This document shows, one piece after another, positions 25,166-34,758 of a stretch of DNA of 64,000 bases. Source of the stretch: a virus; IMG/VR virus record IMGVR_UViG_3300020732_000008, positions 1-64,000 of that record. One strand, given 5' to 3'. Under the pieces are notes generated by a model that was not told the DNA's origin, did no database searches, and was given only the letters and a program-made list of their open reading frames with translations. Within the stretch, counting starts at the first letter, position 1. The number at the start of each line of letters is the position of its first letter. The position numbers were made by a program, and so were the translations under genes.

Positions 25166-25767
25166 AGAACTGCGCTCCCCTTAGTTGCTGTCCAAGTAGT
25201 GGTTAACGAAGAAACTCCGTAATTAGGAACTGTGGCCGTATAGTTATATCCAGAAGCAGGATCTTCCGCAGCTGCAGTTACCGGAAAGGTGACTTGTGGA
25301 GAGGCTACGTATCTTGGTACTGGTACTGAGTTAGCGTTTACATTTGCGTCATAAGAACTCAGAGTTGAGTTAGCAACAGTTAAGCTTTGTCCAGCTATCT
25401 CTGAGTTAACGTTTCTATTTTCAGATGTGTTCTTAGCATTCGGATTGGTGTCACCAAGTTTATCTGTACCCAATTCTAGCTCGATCATGTACGGAGCTAC
25501 TGTTCCACCAAAAACATGGTGGACTGACAATACTGTCCAGTAACCCGACATGTCATTAGGCAATCCATCTAAATAGATTGGATCATAAGGACGCAGGGTA
25601 CACGTACCTACAACAGTCGCCTTAGCTCTGTAGGCATAACGATGTGTATCAGCTAGGTCGCTAGCGATGTACTTAGACTCGCTAAGAGAGGTTGCTACTT
25701 CATATACGTGGTGCTTCTTAAACTTAGCTGGAGAGCTAGATGAAGCACTTGAAAATCTACTCGCCAT
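25162..25767 (-). CDS. Hub protein, C-terminal gpD-like chain
   Basis: About 201 residues from ATG 25767, which has AGGA upstream and overlaps the upstream gene by 11 bases; an in-frame GTG at 25785 lacks a ribosome binding site. The core (YRAKATVVGTCTLRPYDPIYLDGL ... YWTVLSVHHVFGG ... YMIELELGTDKLG) matches the C-terminal part of late control protein gpD. The upstream gene carries the N-terminal part, so the hub seems to be made of two chains. The rest is Ser/Asn-rich. Confidence 0.72.
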   Translation of the reverse strand: MASRFSSASSSSPAKFKKHHVYEVATSLSESKYIASDLADTHRYAYRAKATVVGTCTLRPYDPIYLDGLPNDMSGYWTVLSVHHVFGGTVAPYMIELELGTDKLGDTNPNAKNTSENRNVNSEIAGQSLTVANSTLSSYDANVNANSVPVPRYVASPQVTFPVTAAAEDPASGYNYTATVPNYGVSSLTTTWTATKGSAVL

Positions 25768-26599
25768 AAGTAAAGAAGTCCTCACTAGGGCTTAGGGATC
25801 CAAGATTAGGAACGCTGTAGTCCTTTGCAGCGTGGGTCGTAGCTATTGGTGTCGAGGTAATTGTTGAGGTACCAGTGATTACTCGGTTTACCTTTGCACC
25901 TAGATCTGGATTATCATCAGAGATCTCTGGTTCAAAGTAAAAGCAAGTACCATACATGCGGTTGTGGATACTTAATCCATCCTCATACTTAAAGTATGGG
26001 GCAGATGGCTTTTTTTCATTGTAGATTTTATCCTTAGATACAAATGTAAGGGTTGTGTTTTCAGCACGTAAAGCAAAGCCGGCTTGTTTAGCTAACCTAC
26101 GAAGAAGCTGCCAATCGCTTTGTCCTGCTTGAACTATCGACTCACGAATACGGGGATGGCGCTGGGTTACAGACTGCATGCCGTGCTTAGCTGCAATCTT
26201 AGAAACAACCCCATCAGCCGTGGTGTTCTTGTAAACCTTTTGATCAGTATTTTTTAGGAGGTACGAAGCGGAGACACAAGTAACAGTTGTAGAGTGAACC
26301 TCTGTACCTGAGCTGGGTTCTAGGGTATACACGTAACCATTAAACTTAGAAGAATTGGGTCCGCTTGTATAAACAAACTCAACAGGGTCCCCAGAGACTA
26401 CGATCGTGCTATCTAGAAAGGGTTTTCCTTTAAACTCAAGAACTAAGATGTCATGAGAATCTATCTCTTGAAAAAGTTCAGCACCGATCAAGAGCAGCTC
26501 TGTAGAAGGTGTTTTGGGAAAGCTTACAGAGAAGCTAGAGTGTCTAGCCGTAGACTCCCATAGGAAGTTACTTTGAGGGGAGATAGTTGTATCAGCCAT
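25757..26599 (-). CDS. Hub protein, N-terminal gpD-like chain
   Basis: 280 residues. The segment TADGVVSKIAAKHGM, then ESIVQAGQSDWQLLRRLAKQAGFAL, is typical of the late control D family (P2 gpD, T4 gp27-like hub). It ends where the next gene supplies the missing C-terminal portion. The tape measure, LysM-like and spike genes flank it, matching a hub function at the tail end. Confidence 0.82.
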   Translation of the reverse strand: MADTTISPQSNFLWESTARHSSFSVSFPKTPSTELLLIGAELFQEIDSHDILVLEFKGKPFLDSTIVVSGDPVEFVYTSGPNSSKFNGYVYTLEPSSGTEVHSTTVTCVSASYLLKNTDQKVYKNTTADGVVSKIAAKHGMQSVTQRHPRIRESIVQAGQSDWQLLRRLAKQAGFALRAENTTLTFVSKDKIYNEKKPSAPYFKYEDGLSIHNRMYGTCFYFEPEISDDNPDLGAKVNRVITGTSTITSTPIATTHAAKDYSVPNLGSLSPSEDFFTYGE

Positions 26600-26879
26600 T
26601 AGGAATCCTAATAACTGTTCCAGGAATAATGTCCCATGGGTCTGTAATCTCTGGATTTAAATCCATGATCTCCCACCAGTATGATGAGCTGCGTATTGCT
26701 CCAGAGTTTTGAGCAAGGTTACCTAATGTATCTCCGTCTTCCCAAGGATACTCAACATATGATGCGCTGAACTTGGTAGGCCAGTTTCTGTATACAGATA
26801 TGTCTGGAGAAATAGTTACTGCATTTACTACTTGAAGGATCGGTCCGTCGTAATATCTAGAGAGTCTGCTTATGCTCAT
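26592..26879 (-). CDS. LysM-like baseplate protein, 95 aa
   Basis: YPWEDGDTLGNLAQNSG ... WWEIMDLNPEITDPWDIIPGTVIRIP matches the LysM-type or gp53-like small baseplate family, usually placed before the hub gene. It probably links tail tube and baseplate, possibly contacting peptidoglycan. One-base TAATG-type overlap with its neighbour. Confidence 0.82.
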   Translation of the reverse strand: MSISRLSRYYDGPILQVVNAVTISPDISVYRNWPTKFSASYVEYPWEDGDTLGNLAQNSGAIRSSSYWWEIMDLNPEITDPWDIIPGTVIRIPNG

Positions 26880-28666
26880 TACTTCTTACCCTTCACTGAA
26901 GCCTTAGTTGTAGCAACCTTTGGAACAACTGCATTGGCTGTAGCAGCTGCAGTAGTTGCATCGGTTGATCCAAATACAGGAATACGCATAGCTTGAATAT
27001 CTACCGTAGTTAACATAGGGACCATGTTTGCTGTAAACATAACGTGGTTAACATTTATAGAGCTAAGAGAGATCTTGTAACGAAGGTTGTCATGGAATCT
27101 AATCCAACATGGGATACCCGTGATATATCCAAAGTCTGAGCTTTTATCATTCATGGTCAATAACTCGCCTGAAGCAGCTTGCGGATCACCGTTAAGCAGT
27201 CTGTATAAGAACTCTAGGTCGTATTCTGTTCCACGATTGATTAAACCGGCAACCTCTGTAGGTGTAAGAGTTCTAGGATAGTTCTTTGAATAAGAACCGG
27301 TTATTCCTGAAAGCTCTGTCATATCTGCAATTCGGTTTAAGTAAAGAGTAAAGCTGACTGTGGTATTACCACCAATAGTATTGGCTGGATCTGCAGATGC
27401 TTGGGTCCAGTCAATTGGACTAGTAACAGTAGTGTTGTAAGAAATAGTTGTAGGGTTATAAGCAAACCTAAACTTATAGGCATTGGGGCTTTGAGACTTC
27501 CAGTTGATATTGTTTGGATCAGAGAAGAAGTATCCTAAATTATTGTTTAGATCAGCATAGCCAGCAAATCCAGTTAAACGCTTTGTAAGCGGCACATCTC
27601 TAGTTAAAAAATGATTAGGAGGATTAGTAATGAACTTATCATCCATTGTATTATTGGCATAGTTATTTATATTGGGGTTTGTTGTAGTGGTTCCAGCAGA
27701 ACTAGGTCCGGTGGGATTTGTAGCGGGGCTAGGGCTACAGTTAAGCTGAGATGTAATATAGGCTTTAGCTGCTTTAAATGAGGAACCAGCATGATTAAGG
27801 CTTACTAACTCAGAGTTAGGGTTAAGGGTAGTTGGGCTTGAGAGCTTGTTTCCATATCCATCCCAAGCATCTACGTAAAAGTTATAGAAACTATTTATAG
27901 GTGGGGTAGTAGAGTACTCATACCGCATAGTAAGCCAACGCTTATTGCAAGGATCGTACCCACCAATACCTCCATACATAGCTAAAGCATCGAGGACTTC
28001 TTGAGGAGCTTGTCCGGTATTCTTTCCACCTGCAGAAAAGGTTACTGGCTTTGGGGTGTAGAAAAGCTGAGACGTTGGAACATCAATATTGCTATTAGTG
28101 CTATTTTCATCAACATAAGTATTAGCTTTTAATACAACACCCACATCAGGAATTCCAATGTAACCGGTTGCATTAGGAAGGGGAACTACCTCTATATAAA
28201 ACGCATCACCATGAAATGTGCTGCGGTATGCACCACGTTGAAGAGTTGCTGTAGGGTCTACCGGGATAGCGGTAGAGGAAAGATCATCGTTTCCATGCAC
28301 TGTATTAACAGCGTAGATCTTTGCTACTTTTTTTAATCCGGCAATCCAGGTGTCAAGGCTTTCCCCAGACGTATTTGGTATGGAAATAACATCATTAGTA
28401 AGAGAGGTTCCGTTAGTTGCCAGATCGTTCATCTGTGAGGTTGTTAAAGCAGTCGTTTGATTTGGGTATGTAATGCCGCTCCAAACACGGATGACATACA
28501 TTACATACTGCCCGTTGTTTACAGTTCCATTAGTTAATGGCAACCATCCGCCATTAGATCCAAAGTACTTAAACGCAGGGTTGGAGGAAGTAATGGGGGT
28601 AACCGTAATAGCCGGGTCACTAACAAACGCTTCAATAGTATAAAAGGCTTTTGTATCGTATGACAT
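26879..28666 (-). CDS. Tail tube-baseplate adaptor, 595 aa
   Basis: The N-terminal 300 residues are Thr/Asn/Gly-rich and beta-like. The C-terminal region contains YKFRFAYNPTTISYNT and DLEFLYRLLNGD, which resembles the N-terminal FxFNP-type motif of contractile-injection-system tube or LysM adaptor proteins. The gene lies between tape measure and LysM-like genes. Its exact role (initiator of the tail tube or hub adaptor) is inferred. Confidence 0.6.
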   Translation of the reverse strand: MSYDTKAFYTIEAFVSDPAITVTPITSSNPAFKYFGSNGGWLPLTNGTVNNGQYVMYVIRVWSGITYPNQTTALTTSQMNDLATNGTSLTNDVISIPNTSGESLDTWIAGLKKVAKIYAVNTVHGNDDLSSTAIPVDPTATLQRGAYRSTFHGDAFYIEVVPLPNATGYIGIPDVGVVLKANTYVDENSTNSNIDVPTSQLFYTPKPVTFSAGGKNTGQAPQEVLDALAMYGGIGGYDPCNKRWLTMRYEYSTTPPINSFYNFYVDAWDGYGNKLSSPTTLNPNSELVSLNHAGSSFKAAKAYITSQLNCSPSPATNPTGPSSAGTTTTNPNINNYANNTMDDKFITNPPNHFLTRDVPLTKRLTGFAGYADLNNNLGYFFSDPNNINWKSQSPNAYKFRFAYNPTTISYNTTVTSPIDWTQASADPANTIGGNTTVSFTLYLNRIADMTELSGITGSYSKNYPRTLTPTEVAGLINRGTEYDLEFLYRLLNGDPQAASGELLTMNDKSSDFGYITGIPCWIRFHDNLRYKISLSSINVNHVMFTANMVPMLTTVDIQAMRIPVFGSTDATTAAATANAVVPKVATTKASVKGKK

Positions 28667-31569
28667 TAGACGCTCGCAATTCCCTTACGTCGTAGCTGCT
28701 GATGCAGCTGCCTGTTAAATTCATTCACCATATCGTTAGCACCCTGAACGCTCGCCGTTGCAATATTTACATTCATCTGAACTTTAATGTTTACCTGCTG
28801 ATTAGCATTAAAGGATGTGCTTGTAGGCATTCCATACGCACCCTTAGATGCACCCACTTCAGCAAGAGACATGCTTGGAGCAGAACTGCCGCCCACACCG
28901 TATCCATCTGACTTAGCTGTTAGCTGAGCGTCATAAAGGTATTTAGAGAACTCTCCGCCGGTATAGGTAGACCAGGCATTCCAATTAGTTCCGTGGTTAC
29001 TCTTATCCCAAGCAGCTTTAATATTATACGCTGGGTTTTGAAGTCTACTTGCGTCTCTATCTGGATCGTTCCATTTCTTCCAATCCTTTAAAGAACGAAT
29101 CTGGAATAAGCCAACGCTTGGACCCCACTTGCTATCTTCAAGCTTTACATCACCAATAGCATTTGGTCGACCTTGAGACTCTGCAAGTGAAACAGCAAAT
29201 GCAGTAGAAAGGGCTTTTCCACGAAATCCCTGTGCATACAGCATCCTCATGTATGCCCCTCGGCTGCCTCCAGGCATGCCCTTTACATCTCCAGGTACAA
29301 GATTGATGGTGCTATCAATCAATGGGGTTCCATCTGTTGCAGAAAGCTTTGAGCTGTTACCCAAGGTATTTAACATGTCGCTGTAGTTGAGTGGGTTACC
29401 TGCCATCATCGCACTAGCTAGCTGCGATGGTAGTCCTACAGAGTTTAAGATTCCTGGATCAGAGATAGTGTCAATACTGACTGATTTATTATTAGCACCC
29501 TTAGCTGGGGCACCCATGGCTGTAGGAAGCGGTGGTGAAAACTTAGAGCTTCCTGCTCCAATATATTTAGATGGATCAACACGGCCCTGTGCACCGACGC
29601 CACCGTTATCACGAAGTTCAAAGTGAAGATGCGGACCAGTTGAATTACCAGCTCCAGGGGTTCCTGGCTTACCACCAGAGAGTCCGATCTCTTCACCCTT
29701 ACGAATCTTCTGTCCAGAGTGAACCTTGACCTGAGAAAGGTGGGCATAGAGAGTTGATTTCTTACCGTGGGTAATGATTACGTAATTTCCGTAATCCTTA
29801 TCTAGGCCTGTATAGGAAACAACGCCATCAGCCGCAGCATGTACTGGTGTGCGGGGTTGAACGGCGTAATCAATACCTGTATGTGAAGTCCACTTAGATG
29901 GGTTGTGGGGATCACGGCGCTTACCGAAGCCTGAGCTTACGGCGTGCTTATCTGTGGGGTAGTTCATCTCTGGGCTGCCACTAGATGCGGCTGTACCCAT
30001 TCCTGGGGCTGCATTACCGCCCTGGAATAATCCCTGGATTAGACCCGCACCTGCTCCTAAAACGGCTCCTATGGCCGTTCCAGGGCCCGGAAGGATGCTT
30101 CCTATGGAAGCGCCTATAAGAGCGTCTATGCCCATGTCAGCGGCCGTGTTACCGACCTTTTTGACTGTCTTATTCTTGGCTAATCCAGTGTTATCCAGAC
30201 CGCCCTTAAGAAGACTTGCCAAGGCAGCCAAGCCGGCTAGTCCTCCGGCTTTACCTAAACGTCCCGCAATTCCAGCCCCGCCCTTGGCTGTACCGACTGT
30301 GTATCCCTGACCTGGAAAGTTTTCTGCAGCAGCAATCGGATTGTTCTGAGAACTAAGCATCTGTGATAGAGCACGGTTTTGAAGAGCTCCATAACCAAAG
30401 CTCATACCTGCCCCAGCTAATGTGGAGATGGTTGCTCCAGGACCACCAAGTCCTGGGAAGGTTTCAAGAACGCCTTTAAGCTTTCCAAATAGATCGACAA
30501 CTCCAGGAAGGGTATTGGCTAATCCAGCCATGCCGTTATTAATCGAGGCAGCTGTGTTAAGGGAGGTGTTGTATCCAGATACAAGTCCGCCGCTCATTGC
30601 GGTGGTTACATTAGATGTACTTGTATTGTAATTAAACTGAGCGGCTAAAGGACTTCCTGCCCCAACCTTCATTAGTCCAAGAGCAGATGTAGATCCGCTT
30701 AGATCTGATTTACTTAAACCAGAACCCTTTGATGCACGAGCAACAATACCTGCTTGAATGCTCGCCATGAGGTCTGGGTTGCCGCCAGCAATCTGTGCAA
30801 TAGTGTTATAGCCCTTGCTGTTAGGGTTGTAAACCATCTGAGCTTGATCAAGGGTTACAGTCTTACCACTATATAAAAAGTTATATACACCATTGATGAT
30901 GTCGTTGATTGGCTTAAGAGAGCCATCAGGATTACGAGCGGTCACACCAACTCGTAAGAAGTTCATGCCGTTAATTCCGGAGAGTCCAGCAGCTACTTGC
31001 TGATTGCTTCCTCCAGTAAGTGCGCTAAGTCCACCTACAGCCCCCATAATATTTTTGGAGCTCATGGTGTTGGCTAAATAACCACCACTATATGCAGCAG
31101 TGGCCATCGCTTGAATAGGGCCGGTAGCACTAGTGGCTCCGTTACCTACGGCTTTATTAGCCGCTTGCATTGCCTGCATAGCAGACATGCCACTAAGGCC
31201 TGCAAATGTATCTGCAGTCATACGCTGGGTTACAGCGTTCATCGTTGAAGGCATCATGCCCATACCGATGCTACCTACTGTTGCTACAGCGGCAATTCCA
31301 CCTGCAACCTTTTCAGCAGTTGTATATGGGACATTCGGCATAGTTCCCATGCCGATGTTTCCACTACCAGTGTTGTTACCATTTTTACCAACACTGCCTA
31401 GGGACTTAGCAATATTGTTTGCAGACTTTTCCATCTGCAACATCAGCTTTAAGCTGACATTAAAGCCCTTGTTTACTTTATTAAAGAAAGAGTCAAGACC
31501 AGCGTTTGAGCCCAGGGCAAGTGCACCCCCCGAGTCGGAAGGCATCTGCATATTGCCGTATGCGGCCAT
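28666..31569 (-). CDS. Tape measure protein with M23 peptidase and transglycosylase-like domains
   Basis: 967 residues. The N-terminal two fifths are Ala/Gly/Met-rich and helical with hydrophobic stretches (about 88-106 and 485-522), as in tape measure proteins. Residues about 535-665 form an M23 peptidase with HTGIDY near 561 and HLHFE near 646. Residues about 770-880 resemble a lytic transglycosylase (SLAESQG near 795 and SVGLFQI near 815). Such domains help the tail pass through peptidoglycan. It starts right at the end of the frameshift product of the chaperone (TAATG). Confidence 0.92.
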   Translation of the reverse strand: MAAYGNMQMPSDSGGALALGSNAGLDSFFNKVNKGFNVSLKLMLQMEKSANNIAKSLGSVGKNGNNTGSGNIGMGTMPNVPYTTAEKVAGGIAAVATVGSIGMGMMPSTMNAVTQRMTADTFAGLSGMSAMQAMQAANKAVGNGATSATGPIQAMATAAYSGGYLANTMSSKNIMGAVGGLSALTGGSNQQVAAGLSGINGMNFLRVGVTARNPDGSLKPINDIINGVYNFLYSGKTVTLDQAQMVYNPNSKGYNTIAQIAGGNPDLMASIQAGIVARASKGSGLSKSDLSGSTSALGLMKVGAGSPLAAQFNYNTSTSNVTTAMSGGLVSGYNTSLNTAASINNGMAGLANTLPGVVDLFGKLKGVLETFPGLGGPGATISTLAGAGMSFGYGALQNRALSQMLSSQNNPIAAAENFPGQGYTVGTAKGGAGIAGRLGKAGGLAGLAALASLLKGGLDNTGLAKNKTVKKVGNTAADMGIDALIGASIGSILPGPGTAIGAVLGAGAGLIQGLFQGGNAAPGMGTAASSGSPEMNYPTDKHAVSSGFGKRRDPHNPSKWTSHTGIDYAVQPRTPVHAAADGVVSYTGLDKDYGNYVIITHGKKSTLYAHLSQVKVHSGQKIRKGEEIGLSGGKPGTPGAGNSTGPHLHFELRDNGGVGAQGRVDPSKYIGAGSSKFSPPLPTAMGAPAKGANNKSVSIDTISDPGILNSVGLPSQLASAMMAGNPLNYSDMLNTLGNSSKLSATDGTPLIDSTINLVPGDVKGMPGGSRGAYMRMLYAQGFRGKALSTAFAVSLAESQGRPNAIGDVKLEDSKWGPSVGLFQIRSLKDWKKWNDPDRDASRLQNPAYNIKAAWDKSNHGTNWNAWSTYTGGEFSKYLYDAQLTAKSDGYGVGGSSAPSMSLAEVGASKGAYGMPTSTSFNANQQVNIKVQMNVNIATASVQGANDMVNEFNRQLHQQLRRKGIASV

Positions 31570-32526
31570 TACTTCACCCTAGGTCTCTCTATGGCTTTGT
31601 TAATCCAAAGCATTCTTTCTCTGACAGAGAGATTGCGGATCTCAGTTAAAGTCCAACCAGGATAATTCTGAGCCAGAATATCGTAGGTCTGGATTACTAG
31701 ATCGTAATCAATCTCACTCTTGAAACAACTCTGCCAACGTAAGTGGCATCGGGACCTCCGACCCGCAGAACTTACATGGCACTGTTACTTCGCTGAGTTG
31801 TGGACCTGGGTTGCGATCTGATATAGCCTTAAGGATATCCCGGCGGTCTTTGATACTGAGCTGACGAACCTGCTCCGTATCCATGACAGGGAGACCATTA
31901 ATGGTCTTAACGCAGCTCTTGAGTACGAGGGTGTCTAATTCAGCTGCGGTCTTATTGGATGAGTTTACTATAGCTTTCTGTGTAATACCGTTTGGAAGAG
32001 ATACTTCTACCTCACCAATCTTGCACTTAAGAGTGAAAAGGCGATCACCGTCTAGCTTTTTAACCTTAACGTCTTTGTTAAGATCAATAGATACTTCTTG
32101 AACGTCTGAAGAACATGGGCAGATATTTCCTTCAAAATTAATCTCATCACCAAAGGTGACACGACGAATCGTAAGGAGGATAAGCTCACGGTCTCCAGCT
32201 AGTAACATATCGAGTGTATCCCGATCTACTGCTTTTTCACCAAGCTTTACTACTGCTCGTTCTAGGATGGCAAGGAGGGCTTTGCCTGTATCTCCAGCTT
32301 TTGCAATAGCTTCTTCATCTGCTCCGTTTAGTTCACGAACTTCTGCAGTTCCAATAAATCCATCAAATGGATCCATTAATCCTGCAGCCAACTCTACGTG
32401 AGTATCAGGAGGCGTCTCAACACGCTTCTTAGCGGGTTTAGCTACCGCCTCCTGAGCCTCTAATGCTTCTGCGACCATCTTATTCGCAAGTTGTGGATTA
32501 TTAATTGCACTTACTTCGTTAGTCAT
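31569..32526 (-). CDS. Tail assembly chaperone, predicted +1 frameshift product
   Basis: Reading on in the +1 frame from UUU C (31722-31725) gives a further 50 residues, including LVIQTYDILAQ, GWTLTEIRNLSVRERMLWI and an ERPRVK end, stopping at TAA 31569-31571 right before the tape measure ATG. The extension has no ATG, GTG or TTG start early enough to be made alone and is protein-like. The zero frame UUU can slip to UUC on the same tRNA-Phe. The fusion would have about 318 residues, analogous to lambda gpG/gpGT. Based on sequence reasoning only. Confidence 0.78.
31714..32526 (-). CDS. T4-baseplate-like tail assembly chaperone, zero-frame product
   Basis: 270 residues. Contains VRELNGADEEAIAKA, DRELILLTIRRVTFGDE, CPCSSDVQEVSIDLNKDV and a C-terminal CKFCG, the layout of the T4-baseplate/gp26-type family with paired cysteines for zinc. 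It sits between tube and tape measure genes, the place of tail assembly chaperones. The gene reads out at a UGA, but a +1 shift just before would add 50 residues (next entry). Confidence 0.8.
   Translation of the reverse strand: MTNEVSAINNPQLANKMVAEALEAQEAVAKPAKKRVETPPDTHVELAAGLMDPFDGFIGTAEVRELNGADEEAIAKAGDTGKALLAILERAVVKLGEKAVDRDTLDMLLAGDRELILLTIRRVTFGDEINFEGNICPCSSDVQEVSIDLNKDVKVKKLDGDRLFTLKCKIGEVEVSLPNGITQKAIVNSSNKTAAELDTLVLKSCVKTINGLPVMDTEQVRQLSIKDRRDILKAISDRNPGPQLSEVTVPCKFCGSEVPMPLTLAELFQE
31722..31725 (-). other. Candidate +1 slippery site UUU C
   Basis: In the transcript the codons read UUG UUU CAA GAG UGA. A +1 slip of tRNA-Phe from UUU to UUC brings AAG into the A site and opens the 50-codon extension. 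The zero-frame UGA follows two codons later. The new frame is closed about 20 codons upstream by TAA, so the shift must occur in the final 70 bases of the zero frame; this site is the best candidate. Confidence 0.55.
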
Positions 32527-32551
32527 ATTGTTTACCTTATCGTTTTAATGT

Positions 32552-33187
32552 TTAAGCTGAAGGAAGGGTCTGTGCTCCACCTGCAGTTGTATAGTCCTGA
32601 GCGTATGAAACGTCAAAGCCTTCATGAACAACCTGAATTTCTTCAACCATGAGGGTGTTAGCACCGGCATCAAGGTTGCTGTAGCTGAGGTTTGTGATCC
32701 ATGCGTTATAGACTTTGAAGCGCAGTGATACATGCTGATCTGTTGGATTTCCAGCAACTCCTCCATTAAGGTTAGTTGTGCCCTGTGGGTTAGGGTGGCT
32801 GAGTACTGCGATGTCAATTGTGCAACGGAAATCTGCGCCAATTCCTGTTGTAGCATCTCCACTGAGTACTGTAAACAAACGCTTCATCCACATTGGGTTT
32901 GCATCCTGTGCAAGCATTACACCCTTAGAAAAGCTAATAGGTGTAAAAGAAGTCTGACCAGGAATCTGGTGGAAGTTCGTGTTATATCCACCTTCACGGT
33001 AAGCGATTGCTTCAGTAGCAATACTCAAACCAGAAGCTGATACGAATCCCATAGTTGCCCAGGCCTTATTTGCAGATGCCCATGTAGAGTCTTGTGCATG
33101 GGGGCTAAACGTAACCAAGAACTTAAAGTTACGAACTGGATCCGTAGCAAGTGTGCTAAACGGATTAGTGATTGGACCGTTAGTCAT
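32552..33187 (-). CDS. Tail tube protein
   Basis: 211 residues. FKFLVTFSPH, then SASGLSIATEAIAYREGG and TSFTPISFSKGV, are characteristic of T4 gp19-type tube proteins. It is preceded by the sheath gene and followed by the chaperone and tape measure genes, the standard order. It would polymerise to the inner tail tube. Confidence 0.93.
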   Translation of the reverse strand: MTNGPITNPFSTLATDPVRNFKFLVTFSPHAQDSTWASANKAWATMGFVSASGLSIATEAIAYREGGYNTNFHQIPGQTSFTPISFSKGVMLAQDANPMWMKRLFTVLSGDATTGIGADFRCTIDIAVLSHPNPQGTTNLNGGVAGNPTDQHVSLRFKVYNAWITNLSYSNLDAGANTLMVEEIQVVHEGFDVSYAQDYTTAGGAQTLPSA

Positions 33188-33201
33188 TTTTAGTTATCTC
33201 C

Positions 33202-34758
33202 TTACGCCGTAGCGTTTCCGGTAAGTTGTCCCAACTTGATGACAACAAACTCTGCTGGGTATTCAATAGCTACGCCTATTTCGACATTTACAATGCCGTT
33301 CTGGATATCTGCATCGCTGTTATTAGTAGCGTTACAAGTTACATAAAAGGCCTGGCTTGGATCTGTTCCACGAAGTCCACCCTGCTGCCAATATCCACGA
33401 AGGAAGGTAGAGAGTGAGGTTGTGATGCGTCCCCATAGAATTGAGTCATTATTCTCAAACAGAGCAAATGCGCTGCGCTGTTCAAGCTCTGTCTTCAAGT
33501 ACATGATAGAACGACGAACGTTGATGTAGCGGTTAGATGTGGTGTTGTTCATGGTACGAGCGCCCATGATTACGATTCCACTACCTGGGATCTGACGGAT
33601 AGCATTGATTGGTTCTGTACCAGTATTCAATGTATCAAGGTCAGAGTTAGAAAGCTGGGTCTGTGTTGCAACAGCCAGTGCAATTCGGTTGCTGAATCCT
33701 GCTGGTGCTTTAAAGACACCACGTGCTGAATCGGTAGCAATGTACTGGCCGATTGCTGCAGCTCCAGGAGCTTGATTACGAAGTGCGCCACGAGCAGCCT
33801 TTGTTGTATCTGGAATACTGATCCAAGGATAGTAGAGGGCTGCAACTTCACCAGCAGAAGAACCTGCAAATGGTGATGTAGCTTTAAGGTCAGAAGCATA
33901 CTGCTTAGCATCTGATACTGCAAGTCCTGATGGAACGTCACAGACTACAAAACAGTTTTCACGACCGGCTGCATATGCAACAGCATCTGCCTGAAGCTGT
34001 AGAGACAATGTGCGATCTCCTGAGCTTCCACCTGAGGTGTACTGGTAAGCAGCCTGAGGAATGTTAAATACTAATGGATTCTGAATAGGATCAAAGTTAG
34101 TATAAACAGCCTGATAGTTAGCACGTGAAGGTGCTGATCCATCAAGACCACCTGTAAGTGCATGCTGTACTCCGTCAGCTGTAGGGTTGTTTCCTGGAGC
34201 AACTGTTGCAGAGTGCTCGTCAGTTACAACTACATACGCTGAAGATGCATTGATGTATGAGATTGCGTAGCGTGGATCAGTGCTTGACATTGAAAGATCA
34301 GTAAACTGCTCAATAAGAGTTGAAGTTCCACCGATCAATTCATATACGTAGAGAGCAAAACGACCAGCAGCACCGGTATTGATTACCTGAACTGAGAGTG
34401 AGTTGCCCCATGAACCAGCATTAGATGCAGTTACTAGAAGGGTTGACAAAGATGAGCTGTCTGTCAAGACAACTGATGAGGCTGCGGATCCTGAACCTAG
34501 GACACGCTGAACGTAAGCTTGGTTACCGCCATTAGCAAAAAAGTTATAGACAGCCCAAGTGGTTGGATAAGCATCTTGTACATCTCCGAAGCTATCAACA
34601 AACTTCTTCCATGAACGTACGAGTACTGGTGCTGAGGACTTTCCTGAAGGCAATGCTCCAAGGAAAGCGCCAACAGCAGAGCCATTGTCAGTTAGTTCAA
34701 CTGTCTGGCTTACTGGCACTTCTTGTACAAAGACGCCGGGTCTACTAAATGTAGCCAT
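33202..34758 (-). CDS. Tail sheath protein
   Basis: 518 residues. The N-terminus FSRPGVFVQEVPVSQ and WAVYNFFANGGNQAYVQRV are typical sheath sequences, and the C-terminus (NVRRSIMYLKTELEQRSAFALFENND ... VEIGVAIEYPAEFVVIKLGQ) matches the conserved sheath C-domain. Establishes a contractile tail. Strong ribosome binding site (AAGGAG) upstream. Confidence 0.97.
   Translation of the reverse strand: MATFSRPGVFVQEVPVSQTVELTDNGSAVGAFLGALPSGKSSAPVLVRSWKKFVDSFGDVQDAYPTTWAVYNFFANGGNQAYVQRVLGSGSAASSVVLTDSSSLSTLLVTASNAGSWGNSLSVQVINTGAAGRFALYVYELIGGTSTLIEQFTDLSMSSTDPRYAISYINASSAYVVVTDEHSATVAPGNNPTADGVQHALTGGLDGSAPSRANYQAVYTNFDPIQNPLVFNIPQAAYQYTSGGSSGDRTLSLQLQADAVAYAAGRENCFVVCDVPSGLAVSDAKQYASDLKATSPFAGSSAGEVAALYYPWISIPDTTKAARGALRNQAPGAAAIGQYIATDSARGVFKAPAGFSNRIALAVATQTQLSNSDLDTLNTGTEPINAIRQIPGSGIVIMGARTMNNTTSNRYINVRRSIMYLKTELEQRSAFALFENNDSILWGRITTSLSTFLRGYWQQGGLRGTDPSQAFYVTCNATNNSDADIQNGIVNVEIGVAIEYPAEFVVIKLGQLTGNATA

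Noticed and set aside
30071-30631. Plus-strand frames opposite the tape measure gene
   Set aside because: They are antisense shadows of an Ala/Gly-rich coding region and have no ribosome binding sites or known motifs.
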